Shown here in pieces: positions 44,641-54,305 of a DNA stretch of 64,000 nt. Location: positions 4,409,001 through 4,473,000 of the forward strand of contig NZ_OY781091.1 in assembly GCF_963676275.1 (NCBI RefSeq). Direction: 5' to 3'. The notes beneath the pieces are model-generated. The model was given only the letters and a program-made list of their open reading frames with translations. It made no database searches and had not been told where the DNA came from. Each line of letters starts with the position of its first letter. Within the stretch, counting starts at the first letter, position 1. A program made the position numbers and the translations under genes. Source of the stretch: an uncultured Cohaesibacter sp. (GTDB taxonomy: Bacteria > Pseudomonadota > Alphaproteobacteria > Rhizobiales > Cohaesibacteraceae).

Positions 44641-44951
44641 TTTCAACCCCAATCAATTGCTTTGAAATCTTACACACTTGTAGAACCAATATGTGACAAG
44701 TCATTTGAGTTCCATCAACAATGCAATTCAAGTTCGCACTTTTCCACGCGAACCCTTCTGCCTCCCTCAAGAGGAAAACATTCCCCCTGCCTGCTAAAAA
44801 GCATCAATTTTTGTCTGAATATGTCAAGCTGATTGTAGAAATTCCGCCTATGCAATTAAGATGGAAGCGGTGGCTGATTCGACCATTCGGGCCAGCGCAG
44901 GGCCCATAACGCAGCCATAACAGGAAGAAACCTGATCAGCAGGAGAGTCTG
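44641..44951. other. Gene-free divergent region pgi / asmA-type gene
   Basis: No credible gene in 311 bases; frames present are short and match nothing. It should hold the promoters of pgi and of the AsmA-type gene. No operator stands out. Confidence 0.35.
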
Positions 44952-47900
44952 GTGAGAAATATCGTCGTTTCCATTGTTTCGGTAATTATCCTTGTTTTTC
45001 TGGCGCTGCTGCTGCTGCCCGCTTTTCTCTCCACCGATTATCTCAAGGCGCAGGTGGTCAAGCTGGTCAGGGACCAGTCGGGCCTTACTCTTGCCATTGA
45101 TGGCGATGTGTCCCTCTCCTTCATCACCGGCGTCAAACTGGCGACCCAGAATGTCTCGCTTCAGGACCGGCAGGGCCAACCGCTTTTCTCGGTCCGGCAG
45201 CTCGATTTCGGGCTCGCGCTCTCTCCCCTTCTTAATGGCAAGGCCGACATAACCGGCATCACACTTGACCAGCCGGTGATCACCATCACTCAGGGCGGCT
45301 CAAACTCGCAAGAAACCGCACCGAATGGACAAGCCACAGCCCAGCCCTCCCAGCCACAGGGCGGAGCGGCTGGCCAAACGAGCCAGACAGACCAGTCGGG
45401 CGACATTGATCTCTCGGCCCTCAGCATCAGGCGTCTGGTCATCAACGATGCCCAGATTGTCACCATCGATGACGGCGGTCATGCCAGCAGTCTCATAACC
45501 GGTCTTGATGCCACCATCCGCATTCCCGATTTCAATGGCAGCGCCGAAATGGAGGCAACCCTGCCCTACAAGGGCCGTTCCCTGTCCATTCTTGCCAGCC
45601 TTGCCAATATGGCAAAGGCGATCAATGGCCAGTCCTCGCGTCTGGATATCAGCCTTGAGAGCGATCTCGTCAAGGCAAAGGCAACCGGTGATCTGGCCCT
45701 GAAAAGCGAAGAGCTGTTCACGGCCAATTACGGCATCGATATCGGCAATGTTACCCAGTTCTTGAGCTGGATGGGCATTGGCGCGGACGCGCTGGATGTG
45801 AAGTCGGCAAGCGCCAAAGGCTCGCTGGTGGCACTGGGCAATGAAATCCGGCTGCCCGGCCTAACCATGGCGCTGGACAAGCAGACACTCAAGGCAGCAG
45901 CCCGCATTTTCACCGCAACCAAGCAGGAGCGCCCGGTCCTTCGTCTTGCCCTTGACGGCTCCACATTCAATTTCGACGAAATATTGAAGGCCACACCAGC
46001 AGCCACCCAAACCGGCAGCAACGGCGATGCGGACCAGTCTGCATCATCAGGCGGCAAGGCAGAAACCCCACCGGACATTTCCTTCCTCAACGACTTTGAC
46101 GCAACGCTTGATGCGCGCGTCGGTCGCCTCACCTATCAGGGCCAGGCCTTAAGGCAGGTCAAGCTGTTGGCGCAGGTGATGGATGGCAAGCTTTCGGTCA
46201 ATCTCAAATCCGCCAATCTGGCAAACGGCAGCCTCAGCGGCAAGATCTCGGGCAATGCCGAGCAGCTCATCTGGTCCGGTTCAATGACCGCCCGCGATCT
46301 GGACATCAAGGAGCTTGCCCAACTGGCCGGGCAGCAGAGCCCTCTGTCAGGGCAGCTTTCAGCCGATGTGAATTTTGCCGCTCAGGGCCTCACCGCCGAT
46401 GAAATCACACGCAAAGGCAATATCGCCGGCACCGTAACCTTGCAGAAGGGGCAATATGCCAATCCCGCGCTGCAATCGGCCGTACCCAACCGCAAGACCG
46501 GCACGATCAGCGATCTTTCAAGCCGGATTACCATCACCAATCTGGATGATCCGATTGATATATCCGGAGACTTCAAATGGAATGGCGACGCCATCCGCTA
46601 CAAGAGCAAGATCGGGCTGGGCGAGTATCTCGCCAACCAGCCGGTGACGACGAATATTTCGCTTGAGGCGACAAGAGTATCCCTCGCCCTTGCCGGAAAG
46701 ATCGATCCCAAAGCAGGCAGCCTGTCGGGCAGCAAGCTGACCATTGATGCCAAATCCAGCAAACAGCTGCTGGCATGGCTGGGACATGAGGTCAACAGCG
46801 GCACGCCCAATCTGCCCGTCCATTTCTCCGGTCTGCTCGATCTCAAAGGCAACAGGAGCGCGCTCAACAAGATGGAACTGCGGCTGGGCCAGACCAGCGG
46901 CACCGGCAATCTGGTCTTTGTCTCGGGTTCCATTCCGGCCCTGTCGGGCAAACTGGCTTTTGAAAAGCTGGACGCAACCCCTTTCATGGGCAATGGCCAG
47001 CAGCAGGGCCAGCAGCAGGGCCAACAACAGGGTCAGGCACAAGCCGGACCGGCAGCAAACAGCAGCAGCAACTCGGCTGGATGGGATCAGAGCCCGATCG
47101 ATTTCTCCGGCCTCAACAGCCTGAAGGCCGATCTGGCCTTCACCGCCAAGACCCTGATTGCCCGCGACATCACGATGGGACCGGTCAATCTTGACGTCAA
47201 AATCGAAGCCGGACAGCTCCTCACAACCCTCAATCAGATCGCCCTTTACGGCGGTAAGGGCAATGGCCAGATCACAATCGACGCCAAAACCAAACCGGCA
47301 AGGATGGCGGCCAAATTCACCCTCTCACAGTTGAATATGAAACCCTTCCTCACAGATACCATCGGCATGCGTTATCTGGCAGGCAAGGGCGCGGTGAATC
47401 TGGACCTGACAGCGCAGGGCGCAAGTCAGGCCGACATCATCAGACAGCTGAACGGCACCAGCAGCCTTGAAATGCGCGACGGCCAGATACATGGCATCAA
47501 CATCCCGCGCATGCTGAGAAGTCTGCAGGGCAACATTCTGGATGGCTGGGCCTCCGCCGAAGCACAGACGACAGACTTTTCGGCGCTGACAGCCAGTTTC
47601 ACCTTTGCCAACGGTGTGGCCAGCAACAACGACCTTGCCATGCTCAGCCCGCTGCTGCGCCTTTCCGGCGCCGGTTCGATCAATCTTCCGCAAATGACCA
47701 TCAACTATAAGGCAACGCCGAAGGTCATCGCCAAGCTCAAGGGTCAGGGAGGGCCGGTCAACGCCGATGGTGTACCGATTCCGATCATCATCGAAGGCCC
47801 GCTCACCAAGCCGCGCATCTATCCCGACATTCCCGGCATTCTGGAAAATCCTCAGGCCATTCTGCAGTCGCTCGAGCAAATGGGCGACACGGGAAAATCG

Positions 47901-48095
47901 GCCTCCAAGGCAATCCAGAAGATCGAGAAGAATGTCAACAAGGAACTGCAAAAGCAGTCCGAAAAGCTCGGTGTCGATCTGAACCAGCTGCTGCAGCCAA
48001 ACAAGGCCAACAAGCAGAATAACAATGGCACCCGGCAGCAAAATCTGGGAGAGGATATCTTCAAGGATATCACCAAGGGACTGTTCGGCAACTGA
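44952..48095 (+). CDS. Large AsmA-family envelope protein
   Basis: A 1047-residue protein with a short N-terminal anchor (about residues 3-24), an AsmA N-terminal domain ('LALLLLPAFLSTDYLKAQVVKLV...GLTLAIDGDVSLSFITGVKL'), a very long beta-rich repeat region and an AsmA C-terminal domain ('AGKGAVNLDLTAQGASQADIIRQLNGTSSLEMRDGQIHGINIPRML' region). AsmA-like proteins span the periplasm and are thought to move phospholipids to the outer membrane. The GTG start follows AGGAGAGTCTG. It contains Gln/Ser-rich linkers, one coded by a 12-base tandem repeat. Confidence 0.88.
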   Translation: MRNIVVSIVSVIILVFLALLLLPAFLSTDYLKAQVVKLVRDQSGLTLAIDGDVSLSFITGVKLATQNVSLQDRQGQPLFSVRQLDFGLALSPLLNGKADITGITLDQPVITITQGGSNSQETAPNGQATAQPSQPQGGAAGQTSQTDQSGDIDLSALSIRRLVINDAQIVTIDDGGHASSLITGLDATIRIPDFNGSAEMEATLPYKGRSLSILASLANMAKAINGQSSRLDISLESDLVKAKATGDLALKSEELFTANYGIDIGNVTQFLSWMGIGADALDVKSASAKGSLVALGNEIRLPGLTMALDKQTLKAAARIFTATKQERPVLRLALDGSTFNFDEILKATPAATQTGSNGDADQSASSGGKAETPPDISFLNDFDATLDARVGRLTYQGQALRQVKLLAQVMDGKLSVNLKSANLANGSLSGKISGNAEQLIWSGSMTARDLDIKELAQLAGQQSPLSGQLSADVNFAAQGLTADEITRKGNIAGTVTLQKGQYANPALQSAVPNRKTGTISDLSSRITITNLDDPIDISGDFKWNGDAIRYKSKIGLGEYLANQPVTTNISLEATRVSLALAGKIDPKAGSLSGSKLTIDAKSSKQLLAWLGHEVNSGTPNLPVHFSGLLDLKGNRSALNKMELRLGQTSGTGNLVFVSGSIPALSGKLAFEKLDATPFMGNGQQQGQQQGQQQGQAQAGPAANSSSNSAGWDQSPIDFSGLNSLKADLAFTAKTLIARDITMGPVNLDVKIEAGQLLTTLNQIALYGGKGNGQITIDAKTKPARMAAKFTLSQLNMKPFLTDTIGMRYLAGKGAVNLDLTAQGASQADIIRQLNGTSSLEMRDGQIHGINIPRMLRSLQGNILDGWASAEAQTTDFSALTASFTFANGVASNNDLAMLSPLLRLSGAGSINLPQMTINYKATPKVIAKLKGQGGPVNADGVPIPIIIEGPLTKPRIYPDIPGILENPQAILQSLEQMGDTGKSASKAIQKIEKNVNKELQKQSEKLGVDLNQLLQPNKANKQNNNGTRQQNLGEDIFKDITKGLFGN
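46995..47036 (+). repeat. 12-base tandem repeat in the AsmA-type gene
   Basis: GGCCAGCAGCAG occurs three times in a row with two changes in the third copy, then decays. It codes for a Gln/Gly linker (G-Q-Q-Q units). A unit of 12 keeps frame, so copy-number changes would only alter linker length. Confidence 0.8.
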
Positions 48096-48316
48096 GCGCC
48101 GCTATTGCCAAGGCAGCCCGCATGACAAGCAGCAGGATCAGCAAAACTGGTCTTGCCTTCATGCAAAGGCATGCGCTGGCATTTTGCACAATTTGAGCTG
48201 ACAATTTGCGCAATTCCTGGCGATTTTTATAAAAGATAACGCCTTACGATTGATCCGTGAGTGCGGTTAATTCCCTGCATCATCAAGCCAGCCATGCATA
48301 AAGGGAGCCAAGCCAT

Positions 48317-49291
48317 ATGATGCAATTGCCAGATCAGGATACACCGCCAGCCATTCACCTGCTCGGCGTTCCCCTTCAGGATGGAACCCATGAAAAGGGC
48401 TGCCTCATGGGCCCGGATGCCTTGCGCACAGCCGGAATTATCGAAACACTTGAACAGCTTGGCTTTGAATGCGTCGATCATGGCAATCTCGCCCCGCAAA
48501 GGATCACCCCGGCAGGAAAACCCGCTGGCAATGCTCTGGAATTTGATTCCATCGCAGGCTGGACCCGCACGCTGGCCGAGAAGGCCTATCATCTAGTCAG
48601 AACCGGCTTCCCCCTTTTCATGGGTGGCGACCATTCCCTTTCCATGGGGTCGGTCGCAGGCGTTGCGCGCCATGCCGCAGAACAGCAAAAAGACCTGTTC
48701 GTGCTCTGGCTTGATGCTCATACCGACTTCAATACCCCCCTTACCTCCATATCGGGCAATATGCACGGCATGTCGGTCGCAGCCTTCTGCGGATTGCCAG
48801 AGCTGAGCGCTGTCTATGAGCAGCCGCTGGTTCACCCAGTCGCCCCCTCTCAGGTGCATATGATGGGTATCCGCAGCATCGACCAGAAGGAACGCGACCT
48901 TTTGCGCCAGCATCAGGTCAAGATCAATGACATGCGGGTGCTCGATGAAATGGGCGTCATTCGCCCTCTGATGGAATTGATCGATGAAGTGAAATCCCGC
49001 GACGCGATGCTGCATGTCAGCCTCGATGTGGATTTTCTTGATCCCGAGATTGCCCCGGCGGTCGGCACCACCGTGCCCGGTGGCGCAACCCTGCGCGAGG
49101 CCCACCTGATCATGGAACTGCTGCATGAAAGCGGCTGCGTCACATCCCTCGATCTGGTCGAACTCAATCCGTTTCTGGATCACAGAGGCAAGACCGCAGA
49201 GCTGCTGACCGATCTGACGGCATCCCTGTTCGGGCGCAAGATCTTCGACCGACCAACCAGACGCCCCGGCCCGCGACACCGCCGCTTCTGA
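48317..49291 (+). CDS. rocF: Arginase
   Basis: A 324-residue ureohydrolase that splits arginine to ornithine and urea with a binuclear manganese site. Ligands are H106 ('GGDHSLSM'), D133-A-H135-T-D137 and 'SLDVDFLDP'. 'GCLMGPDALRTAGI' near residue 30 fits arginase rather than agmatinase. The ATG follows GGGAG. No urease or other arginine gene is adjacent. It is separated by 221 bases from the AsmA gene. Confidence 0.9.
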   Translation: MMQLPDQDTPPAIHLLGVPLQDGTHEKGCLMGPDALRTAGIIETLEQLGFECVDHGNLAPQRITPAGKPAGNALEFDSIAGWTRTLAEKAYHLVRTGFPLFMGGDHSLSMGSVAGVARHAAEQQKDLFVLWLDAHTDFNTPLTSISGNMHGMSVAAFCGLPELSAVYEQPLVHPVAPSQVHMMGIRSIDQKERDLLRQHQVKINDMRVLDEMGVIRPLMELIDEVKSRDAMLHVSLDVDFLDPEIAPAVGTTVPGGATLREAHLIMELLHESGCVTSLDLVELNPFLDHRGKTAELLTDLTASLFGRKIFDRPTRRPGPRHRRF

Positions 49292-49423
49292 CCCTGCCAA
49301 TCAAGCGATTTGCTATCCCTTTTGGCAAATTTGCCAAGACCTAACATCCTGATCGCGTTGATTAACTGGACAAACATCTTTTCGTGCCTAATGTTGAAGG
49401 AAACGACACGGACCTTTGCATCA

Positions 49424-49447
49424 AAAACAGGCCTGACGATCAGGCCT
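49424..49447 (-). terminator. Minus-oriented hairpin in the mgsA leader
   Basis: An 8-bp stem (AGGCCTGA / TCAGGCCT, 3-base loop) is followed by TTTTTG only when read on the minus strand, though both flanking genes are on the plus strand. It would stop antisense transcripts. Confidence 0.45.
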
Positions 49448-49487
49448 TGCCAGACGGCAGGTCATAACGGCACGAGGAAACGCACCC

Positions 49488-49916
49488 ATGCAAGACAATG
49501 ATAGCAAACAGGATGATGCTCCGCTTCGCATCGCACTGGTGGCCCATGACGCCAAGAAGGATGACATCGTTGACTGGGTCGGCAAGCATCTCAATCTGCT
49601 CAGAAAGGCGACCTTTGTCGGCACCGGCACCACTGGCGGACGCATCAAGAAAGCCTTCCCGGAACTCGACATCACGCCGCTTTTCTCCGGCCCTTTGGGT
49701 GGCGATCAGCAGATCGGCGCGATGATCGCCGAAGGCAAGCTCGATGGCCTCATCTTCTTTGTCGACCCTCTCTCCCCCATGCCTCATGATGTGGATGTCA
49801 AGGCGCTCAACCGTCTGGCTGTGGTCTATGACCTGCCGATGGCCCAGAGCCGCAGCTCGGCCAACATGATCATCCGTGGCATGATGATGGAAAAATACGG
49901 CACTATCGATTTCTGA
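49488..49916 (+). CDS. mgsA: Methylglyoxal synthase
   Basis: A 142-residue enzyme converting dihydroxyacetone phosphate to methylglyoxal. Family motifs are '[13 protein letters not shown]' (H20, D21), '[15 protein letters not shown]' (catalytic D73) and '[19 protein letters not shown]' (H100, D101). It stands alone after arginase with a 196-base gap and ends in a strong terminator. The glyoxalase II gene at 11.6 kb belongs to the disposal route of its product. Confidence 0.95.
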   Translation: MQDNDSKQDDAPLRIALVAHDAKKDDIVDWVGKHLNLLRKATFVGTGTTGGRIKKAFPELDITPLFSGPLGGDQQIGAMIAEGKLDGLIFFVDPLSPMPHDVDVKALNRLAVVYDLPMAQSRSSANMIIRGMMMEKYGTIDF

Positions 49917-49940
49917 GAGGTGGTAACCCGTCTCAAAGAC

Positions 49941-49982
49941 AAAAAGGCCGCCGGGGATCATGAAAATCCCGGCGGCCTTTTT
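49941..49982. terminator. Bidirectional terminator between mgsA and the usp gene
   Basis: A stem of about 15-17 pairs (AAAAAGGCCGCCGGG / CCCGGCGGCCTTTTT, one bulged G) has A and T runs on either side, so it serves both the plus-strand mgsA and the minus-strand Usp-TRAP operon. Confidence 0.92.
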
Positions 49983-50005
49983 GTTATCCAATCTATGGCC
50001 AGCGA

Positions 50006-50440
50006 TCAGCTCTCGCGCACCACATAGACCGAGCATTTGGAATGGCGCACCACCCGCGCGGCATTCGGACCGATGAGATAGTCCGAAAGCTCAGGTTTGT
50101 GCGCACCGATCACGATGAGATCGGCACCAGCCTGCTCGGCAGTTTCCAGAATCTCCTCATAGATCGAGCCGGAAGCCACGATATGGCGCAGATCGGCCAC
50201 CTTGTCGTCACCCAGAATATCGGCAACGCGCTTTTTGAGGGCCACCTTGGCATCCTGCACTGCCTGATTCTGGAAATTCTCGTCGAAATAGGATCCGACG
50301 AGAGAAATCCGGAAATTGGGCACGACCGCCACGATATCAAGCCGGGCATTCTCCAGCTTGGCGATCTTGTTCGCAGTGGTGAGCACCTGTTCATCATTCT
50401 CCTGACTGATGTCAAGGGCACATAATACGGTGTTGATCAT
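50006..50440 (-). CDS. Universal stress protein (UspA family) of the TRAP operon
   Basis: A 144-residue UspA-domain protein. The ATP-binding type motif is present: 'VLCALDISQEN' at the N-terminus and 'VIGAHKPELSDYLIGPNAARVVRHSKCSVYVV' at the C-terminus, with the G-2x-G-9x-G/S/N pattern. It overlaps the stop of the TRAP permease gene by 4 bases, so it is made with the transporter. TeaD, an ATP-binding Usp, modulates the TeaABC TRAP transporter of Halomonas; an analogous role is likely here. Confidence 0.9.
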   Translation of the reverse strand: MINTVLCALDISQENDEQVLTTANKIAKLENARLDIVAVVPNFRISLVGSYFDENFQNQAVQDAKVALKKRVADILGDDKVADLRHIVASGSIYEEILETAEQAGADLIVIGAHKPELSDYLIGPNAARVVRHSKCSVYVVRES

Positions 50441-53049
50441 GCAGGCTTCTCCTCCTTGCGCCCGGTGCGTGCGCGCTGGAGCATGTAAACGCCACCAAGC
50501 AACAGCAGGCCCGGAATATAGATCAGATCCTTGGGCAACTGGTCTGCCTTGATTTCCGCATGGGTGATCTTCACCGGATCGTCGGCATAGAAGTCGAAGC
50601 CTCCCAGCGTTTCAAAGAATTGCGTACCCGGCATGGGTTCATCAAGCTTGGCAACGCCATCTTCATCGATCACGGTGAGGCCAAGAGCCGCAAGACGTGC
50701 CTCGCCGCCTTCTTCATTGCCAGAAGTGATCACCAGCGTCGTTTCCTTGGTTGATCCCGTATCGAAATCCGGCCCGGCGATATTGAGCCGCATGTCATGC
50801 CCCTGCGGGATCTTGCCAAAGGCCTCGGACACCTGTTCCGGCTCCACCACCTCGAAGGGAGGCTGGATCCGGTTCATGAAGAAGTCCGGACGGAACAGAA
50901 TGAAGGCGATCAACACCAGAGCCACGCTCTCATAGACGCGGCTCTTGGTGACAAAATAGCCCATCGTGCCCGCCGTAAAGGCAAGCACCGCTATCATGCC
51001 AATGATCGCAACCAGCAGACCCTGATACCAGGTCACTTCATACCAGAGCAGATCGGTGTTGAAGATGAACACAAATGGCAAGGCAACCGTACGGAGCGAA
51101 TAGAAGAAGGCGGTAAAGCCCGTCTTGATCGCATCGCCCCCCGACACCGCAGCCGCGGCAAAGGAGGCCAGCCCCACAGGCGGCGTCACGTCGGCCATGA
51201 TGCCGAAATAGAAGACGAACAGATGCACCGCGATCAACGGCACCACCAGTCCGGACTGCGCCCCCAGTTGGACGACCACACCGGCCATCAGCGAGGAAAC
51301 CACGATATAGTTCGCCGTGGTGGGAAGCCCCATACCCAGCACCAGCGACAGCATGGCGACAAAGATCAGCATCAGAACGAGGTTGCCCCCGGACATCAGC
51401 TCGACCAGATCAGCCATCACCTGTCCGATACCGGTCAGCGTCACGGTACCCACGATCACGCCAGCCGTTGCCGTGGCAAGACCGATGCCGATCATGTTGC
51501 GCGACCCGTCGATCATGCCAATGCCCAGATCATTGACCCCGGCCTTGAAGGCATTCACATATTCATTTTCCCCACGGAACAGCGCCTTGAGCGGACGCTG
51601 GGTCAACAGGATGACAAACAGCAGCGCCGTCGCCCAGAAGGCAGAAAGCCCCGGCGACTTCTGCTCGATCATCAGGAAATAGACCAGCACGACGATCGGC
51701 AGCAGGAAATAGAGGCCCGATTTGTAGATATCCTTCACCTCGGGCAAAACGATGTCCTTGGCATTGGGATCATCGGGCAGCAAATCTTCGCCCGATGCGG
51801 CCAGCTTGAGCAACAGCAGATAAGCAACAAAGACGATGGCAGCCAATATCCAGCTTGCGCCTTCGGGCACCATCGAGACGACGAGGCCAATCGGATATTT
51901 GATGCCATAGCAGATGGCGGCAAAACCGATGAAGAAGAACAGCATCCCCAGAATGGTCCGCATGGTTGAAACGGCTTTGGTGCCGATGGTCGGCATATTC
52001 CGCTTCACCGCTTCCAGATGGACGATATAGACCAGAGCGACATAGGAAAGGATCGCCGGCAGGAAGGCATGGGTGATCACTTCCATATAGGAAATGCCCA
52101 CATATTCCACCATCAGAAAGGCCGCAGCCCCCATCACCGGAGGCATGATCTGGCCGTTCACCGAGGAGGCCACCTCGACCGAGCCAGCCTGCTCGGAGGT
52201 AAAGCCCACCCGCTTCATCAGCGGAATGGTGAAGGTACCGGTGGTCACCACATTGGCAATGGAAGAACCTGAGATGAGGCCGGTTGCCGCAGAGCCGACA
52301 ACAGCAGCCTTGGCAGGTCCGCCCTTCAGATGACCAAGCGCAGCGAAAGCCATCTTGATGAAATAGTTGCCCGCTCCGGCCTTGTCCAGCAAGGCGCCAA
52401 ACAGCACGAACAGGAACACGAACTTGGTGGAAACCCCGAGCGCAATGCCGAATACGCCCTCAGACGTGATCCACATATGGCTCATCGCCTTCTTGAGCGA
52501 AGCCCCTTTCCAGCGGATGACTTCGGGCACCCATTCAGACGAGCCGAAAAAGACGTATACGAGGAAAATGACCGCGATGGTCGCCATGGCCGGGCCAAGC
52601 GCACGTCGCGCCGCTTCAAACAGCAGCAGCAAACCGGCAAGCGCCACCCATTTGTCGACATCGTCGGCCAGACCGCCGTTATTGACGACCTTCTGATAGA
52701 AGAAAAGGCCGTAAAGCGCGATGAAAGTCCCCACCAGAGCGAAGATCCAGTCCTGCACCGGAATATGGTGCCGCGGACTGCTCTTGAGTGCAGGATAGGC
52801 CATATAGGCAAGGAAAATGGCAAAGGCCAGATGCACCTGACGCGAATTGTTGATCAGATCCGAAGGAAGCACATAGTTGGAAATCGGAGAGGCCAGCAAA
52901 ACCTGAAAGACAGCCCATACAAGGGCCACGATGGCCAAAAAGGTCCCCACAGGACCAACCGGATTCCGCGCTCCCGCATCCGTTGAGGCAACCAGATCCT
53001 GAAGTTCTTCTTCAGAAAGTGGACGCCCAGACGCTTTTTTCTGTGACAT
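50437..53049 (-). CDS. TRAP transporter fused 4TM/12TM permease, TAXI class
   Basis: An 870-residue fusion of the small (DctQ, about four helices) and large (DctM, about twelve helices) subunits, typical of TAXI-type TRAP systems. Conserved DctM stretches include 'GLISGSSIANVVTTGTFTIPLMKR' and 'LSLVLGMGLPTTANYIVVSSL'. A C-terminal part (about 690-850) adds two helices and a soluble region with 'PPFEVVEPEQVSEAFGKIPQG'. It works as a sodium-coupled secondary importer with the periplasmic TAXI protein coded upstream. Confidence 0.93.
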   Translation of the reverse strand: MSQKKASGRPLSEEELQDLVASTDAGARNPVGPVGTFLAIVALVWAVFQVLLASPISNYVLPSDLINNSRQVHLAFAIFLAYMAYPALKSSPRHHIPVQDWIFALVGTFIALYGLFFYQKVVNNGGLADDVDKWVALAGLLLLFEAARRALGPAMATIAVIFLVYVFFGSSEWVPEVIRWKGASLKKAMSHMWITSEGVFGIALGVSTKFVFLFVLFGALLDKAGAGNYFIKMAFAALGHLKGGPAKAAVVGSAATGLISGSSIANVVTTGTFTIPLMKRVGFTSEQAGSVEVASSVNGQIMPPVMGAAAFLMVEYVGISYMEVITHAFLPAILSYVALVYIVHLEAVKRNMPTIGTKAVSTMRTILGMLFFFIGFAAICYGIKYPIGLVVSMVPEGASWILAAIVFVAYLLLLKLAASGEDLLPDDPNAKDIVLPEVKDIYKSGLYFLLPIVVLVYFLMIEQKSPGLSAFWATALLFVILLTQRPLKALFRGENEYVNAFKAGVNDLGIGMIDGSRNMIGIGLATATAGVIVGTVTLTGIGQVMADLVELMSGGNLVLMLIFVAMLSLVLGMGLPTTANYIVVSSLMAGVVVQLGAQSGLVVPLIAVHLFVFYFGIMADVTPPVGLASFAAAAVSGGDAIKTGFTAFFYSLRTVALPFVFIFNTDLLWYEVTWYQGLLVAIIGMIAVLAFTAGTMGYFVTKSRVYESVALVLIAFILFRPDFFMNRIQPPFEVVEPEQVSEAFGKIPQGHDMRLNIAGPDFDTGSTKETTLVITSGNEEGGEARLAALGLTVIDEDGVAKLDEPMPGTQFFETLGGFDFYADDPVKITHAEIKADQLPKDLIYIPGLLLLGGVYMLQRARTGRKEEKPA

Positions 53050-53253
53050 TGATTGCAGCCCCCAACCATCGCTCCAAAGCGCGATCTCATTCTTACCGAA
53101 ACTGCCAGACCATCCCGCCGGACTATTTCACCAGCCCGCGTCACAAGCCTTTTTCAGAATACAGTTTCATCAGCGCCGATCGGCGATAGCATATTATTCA
53201 TTATGGAAAACCAAACCCGAACGAACCGGGTTCAGCCTGGACAGTGATTGGCA

Positions 53254-53280
53254 GGCTTCGGAGCGCCAAGCCCCGAAGCC
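53254..53280 (-). other. Intra-operon hairpin between TAXI and permease genes
   Basis: A perfect 8-bp stem (GGCTTCGG / CCGAAGCC, 11-base loop) lies 18 bases after the binding-protein gene within a 248-base gap. There is no T-run, so message stabilisation of the upstream gene is more likely than termination. Confidence 0.5.
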
Positions 53281-53297
53281 AGAAAAACAGAGGCGAA

Positions 53298-54263
53298 TTA
53301 CATCCAGCCTTTTTCTTTGTAATATTTCACTGCACCCGGATGCAGAGGAGCGGACAGGCCGTCCTTGATCATTTCTTCCGGCTTCAGGTGAGCGAATGCA
53401 GGATGCAGCTTCTTGAAGGCATCAAAATTCTCGAAGACTGACTTAACAACCGTGTAAACGGCGTCTTCGGAAACCTGAGCGGAGGTCACCAGCGTGGCGC
53501 CAACGCCGAAGGTTTTCACATCGTCCGGATTGCCGCGATACATGCCGCCCGGAATGGTGGCGGAGCGATAGTAGGCATTGTCAGCGATGAGTTTCTCAAC
53601 CGCAGCGCCATCAACGGCGACCAGAACGGAATCACAAGCCGTGGTTGCTTCCTGAATGGAACCGGACGGATGGCCAACGGTGTAAACCATGGCGTCGATC
53701 TGGTTGTCACACAGGGCAGCAGACTGCTCGGCAGCTTTCAGTTCGGTAGCCAGAGCGAAATCGTCCATGGTCCAGCCCAGAGCACCCATCAGAACTTCCA
53801 TGGTGCCGCGCTGACCGGAACCCGGGTTGCCGATATTGACGCGTTTGCCCTTGAGGTCGGCGAAATTCTTCACGCCGGAATCAGCACGGGCAACAACGGT
53901 GAACGGCTCCGGATGGATCGAGAAGACAGCGCGCAGATCTTCAAAAGCACCCTTTTCTTCAAACTGGGAGGTACCATGATAGGCATGATACTGCCAGTCG
54001 GACTGAGCAACACCGAACTGCAGCTCACCATCACGAATCGTGTTGATGTTGTATACGGAGCCGCCAGTTGATTCGACCGAGCAACGGATGCCATGCTCTT
54101 TGCGGCCCTTGTTGACCAGACGGCAGATAGCGCCACCGGTTGGATAATAAACGCCGGTTACACCGCCGGTACCAATGGAAATAAAGCTTTCAGCAAAGGC
54201 AGCCTGAGAAAAGCTCAAGCCCGCAGCGACAGCCGCTGCAGTGATGGTCAATTTTTTCAACAT
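53298..54263 (-). CDS. TAXI-family TRAP solute-binding protein
   Basis: A 321-residue periplasmic protein with a Sec signal ('[19 protein letters not shown]', cleavage near 'AAFA') and the TAXI hallmarks '[24 protein letters not shown]' and '[15 protein letters not shown]'. TAXI proteins deliver ligand (glutamate, other organic anions and unknowns) to fused DctQM permeases. It lies 42 bases after the RpiR gene and upstream of the permease gene on the same strand. The ligand is unknown; context suggests an amino compound. Confidence 0.93.
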   Translation of the reverse strand: MLKKLTITAAAVAAGLSFSQAAFAESFISIGTGGVTGVYYPTGGAICRLVNKGRKEHGIRCSVESTGGSVYNINTIRDGELQFGVAQSDWQYHAYHGTSQFEEKGAFEDLRAVFSIHPEPFTVVARADSGVKNFADLKGKRVNIGNPGSGQRGTMEVLMGALGWTMDDFALATELKAAEQSAALCDNQIDAMVYTVGHPSGSIQEATTACDSVLVAVDGAAVEKLIADNAYYRSATIPGGMYRGNPDDVKTFGVGATLVTSAQVSEDAVYTVVKSVFENFDAFKKLHPAFAHLKPEEMIKDGLSAPLHPGAVKYYKEKGWM

Positions 54264-54305
54264 AAAGTTCTCCCTGAGTTGATCGAAAGTTTGATTCAGA
54301 CTTAT

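Noticed and set aside
50797-51969. Open frame antisense to the TRAP permease (390 codons)
   Set aside because: Very rich in His, Arg and Gln, as expected from the complement of membrane-protein codons; no ribosome site or domain.
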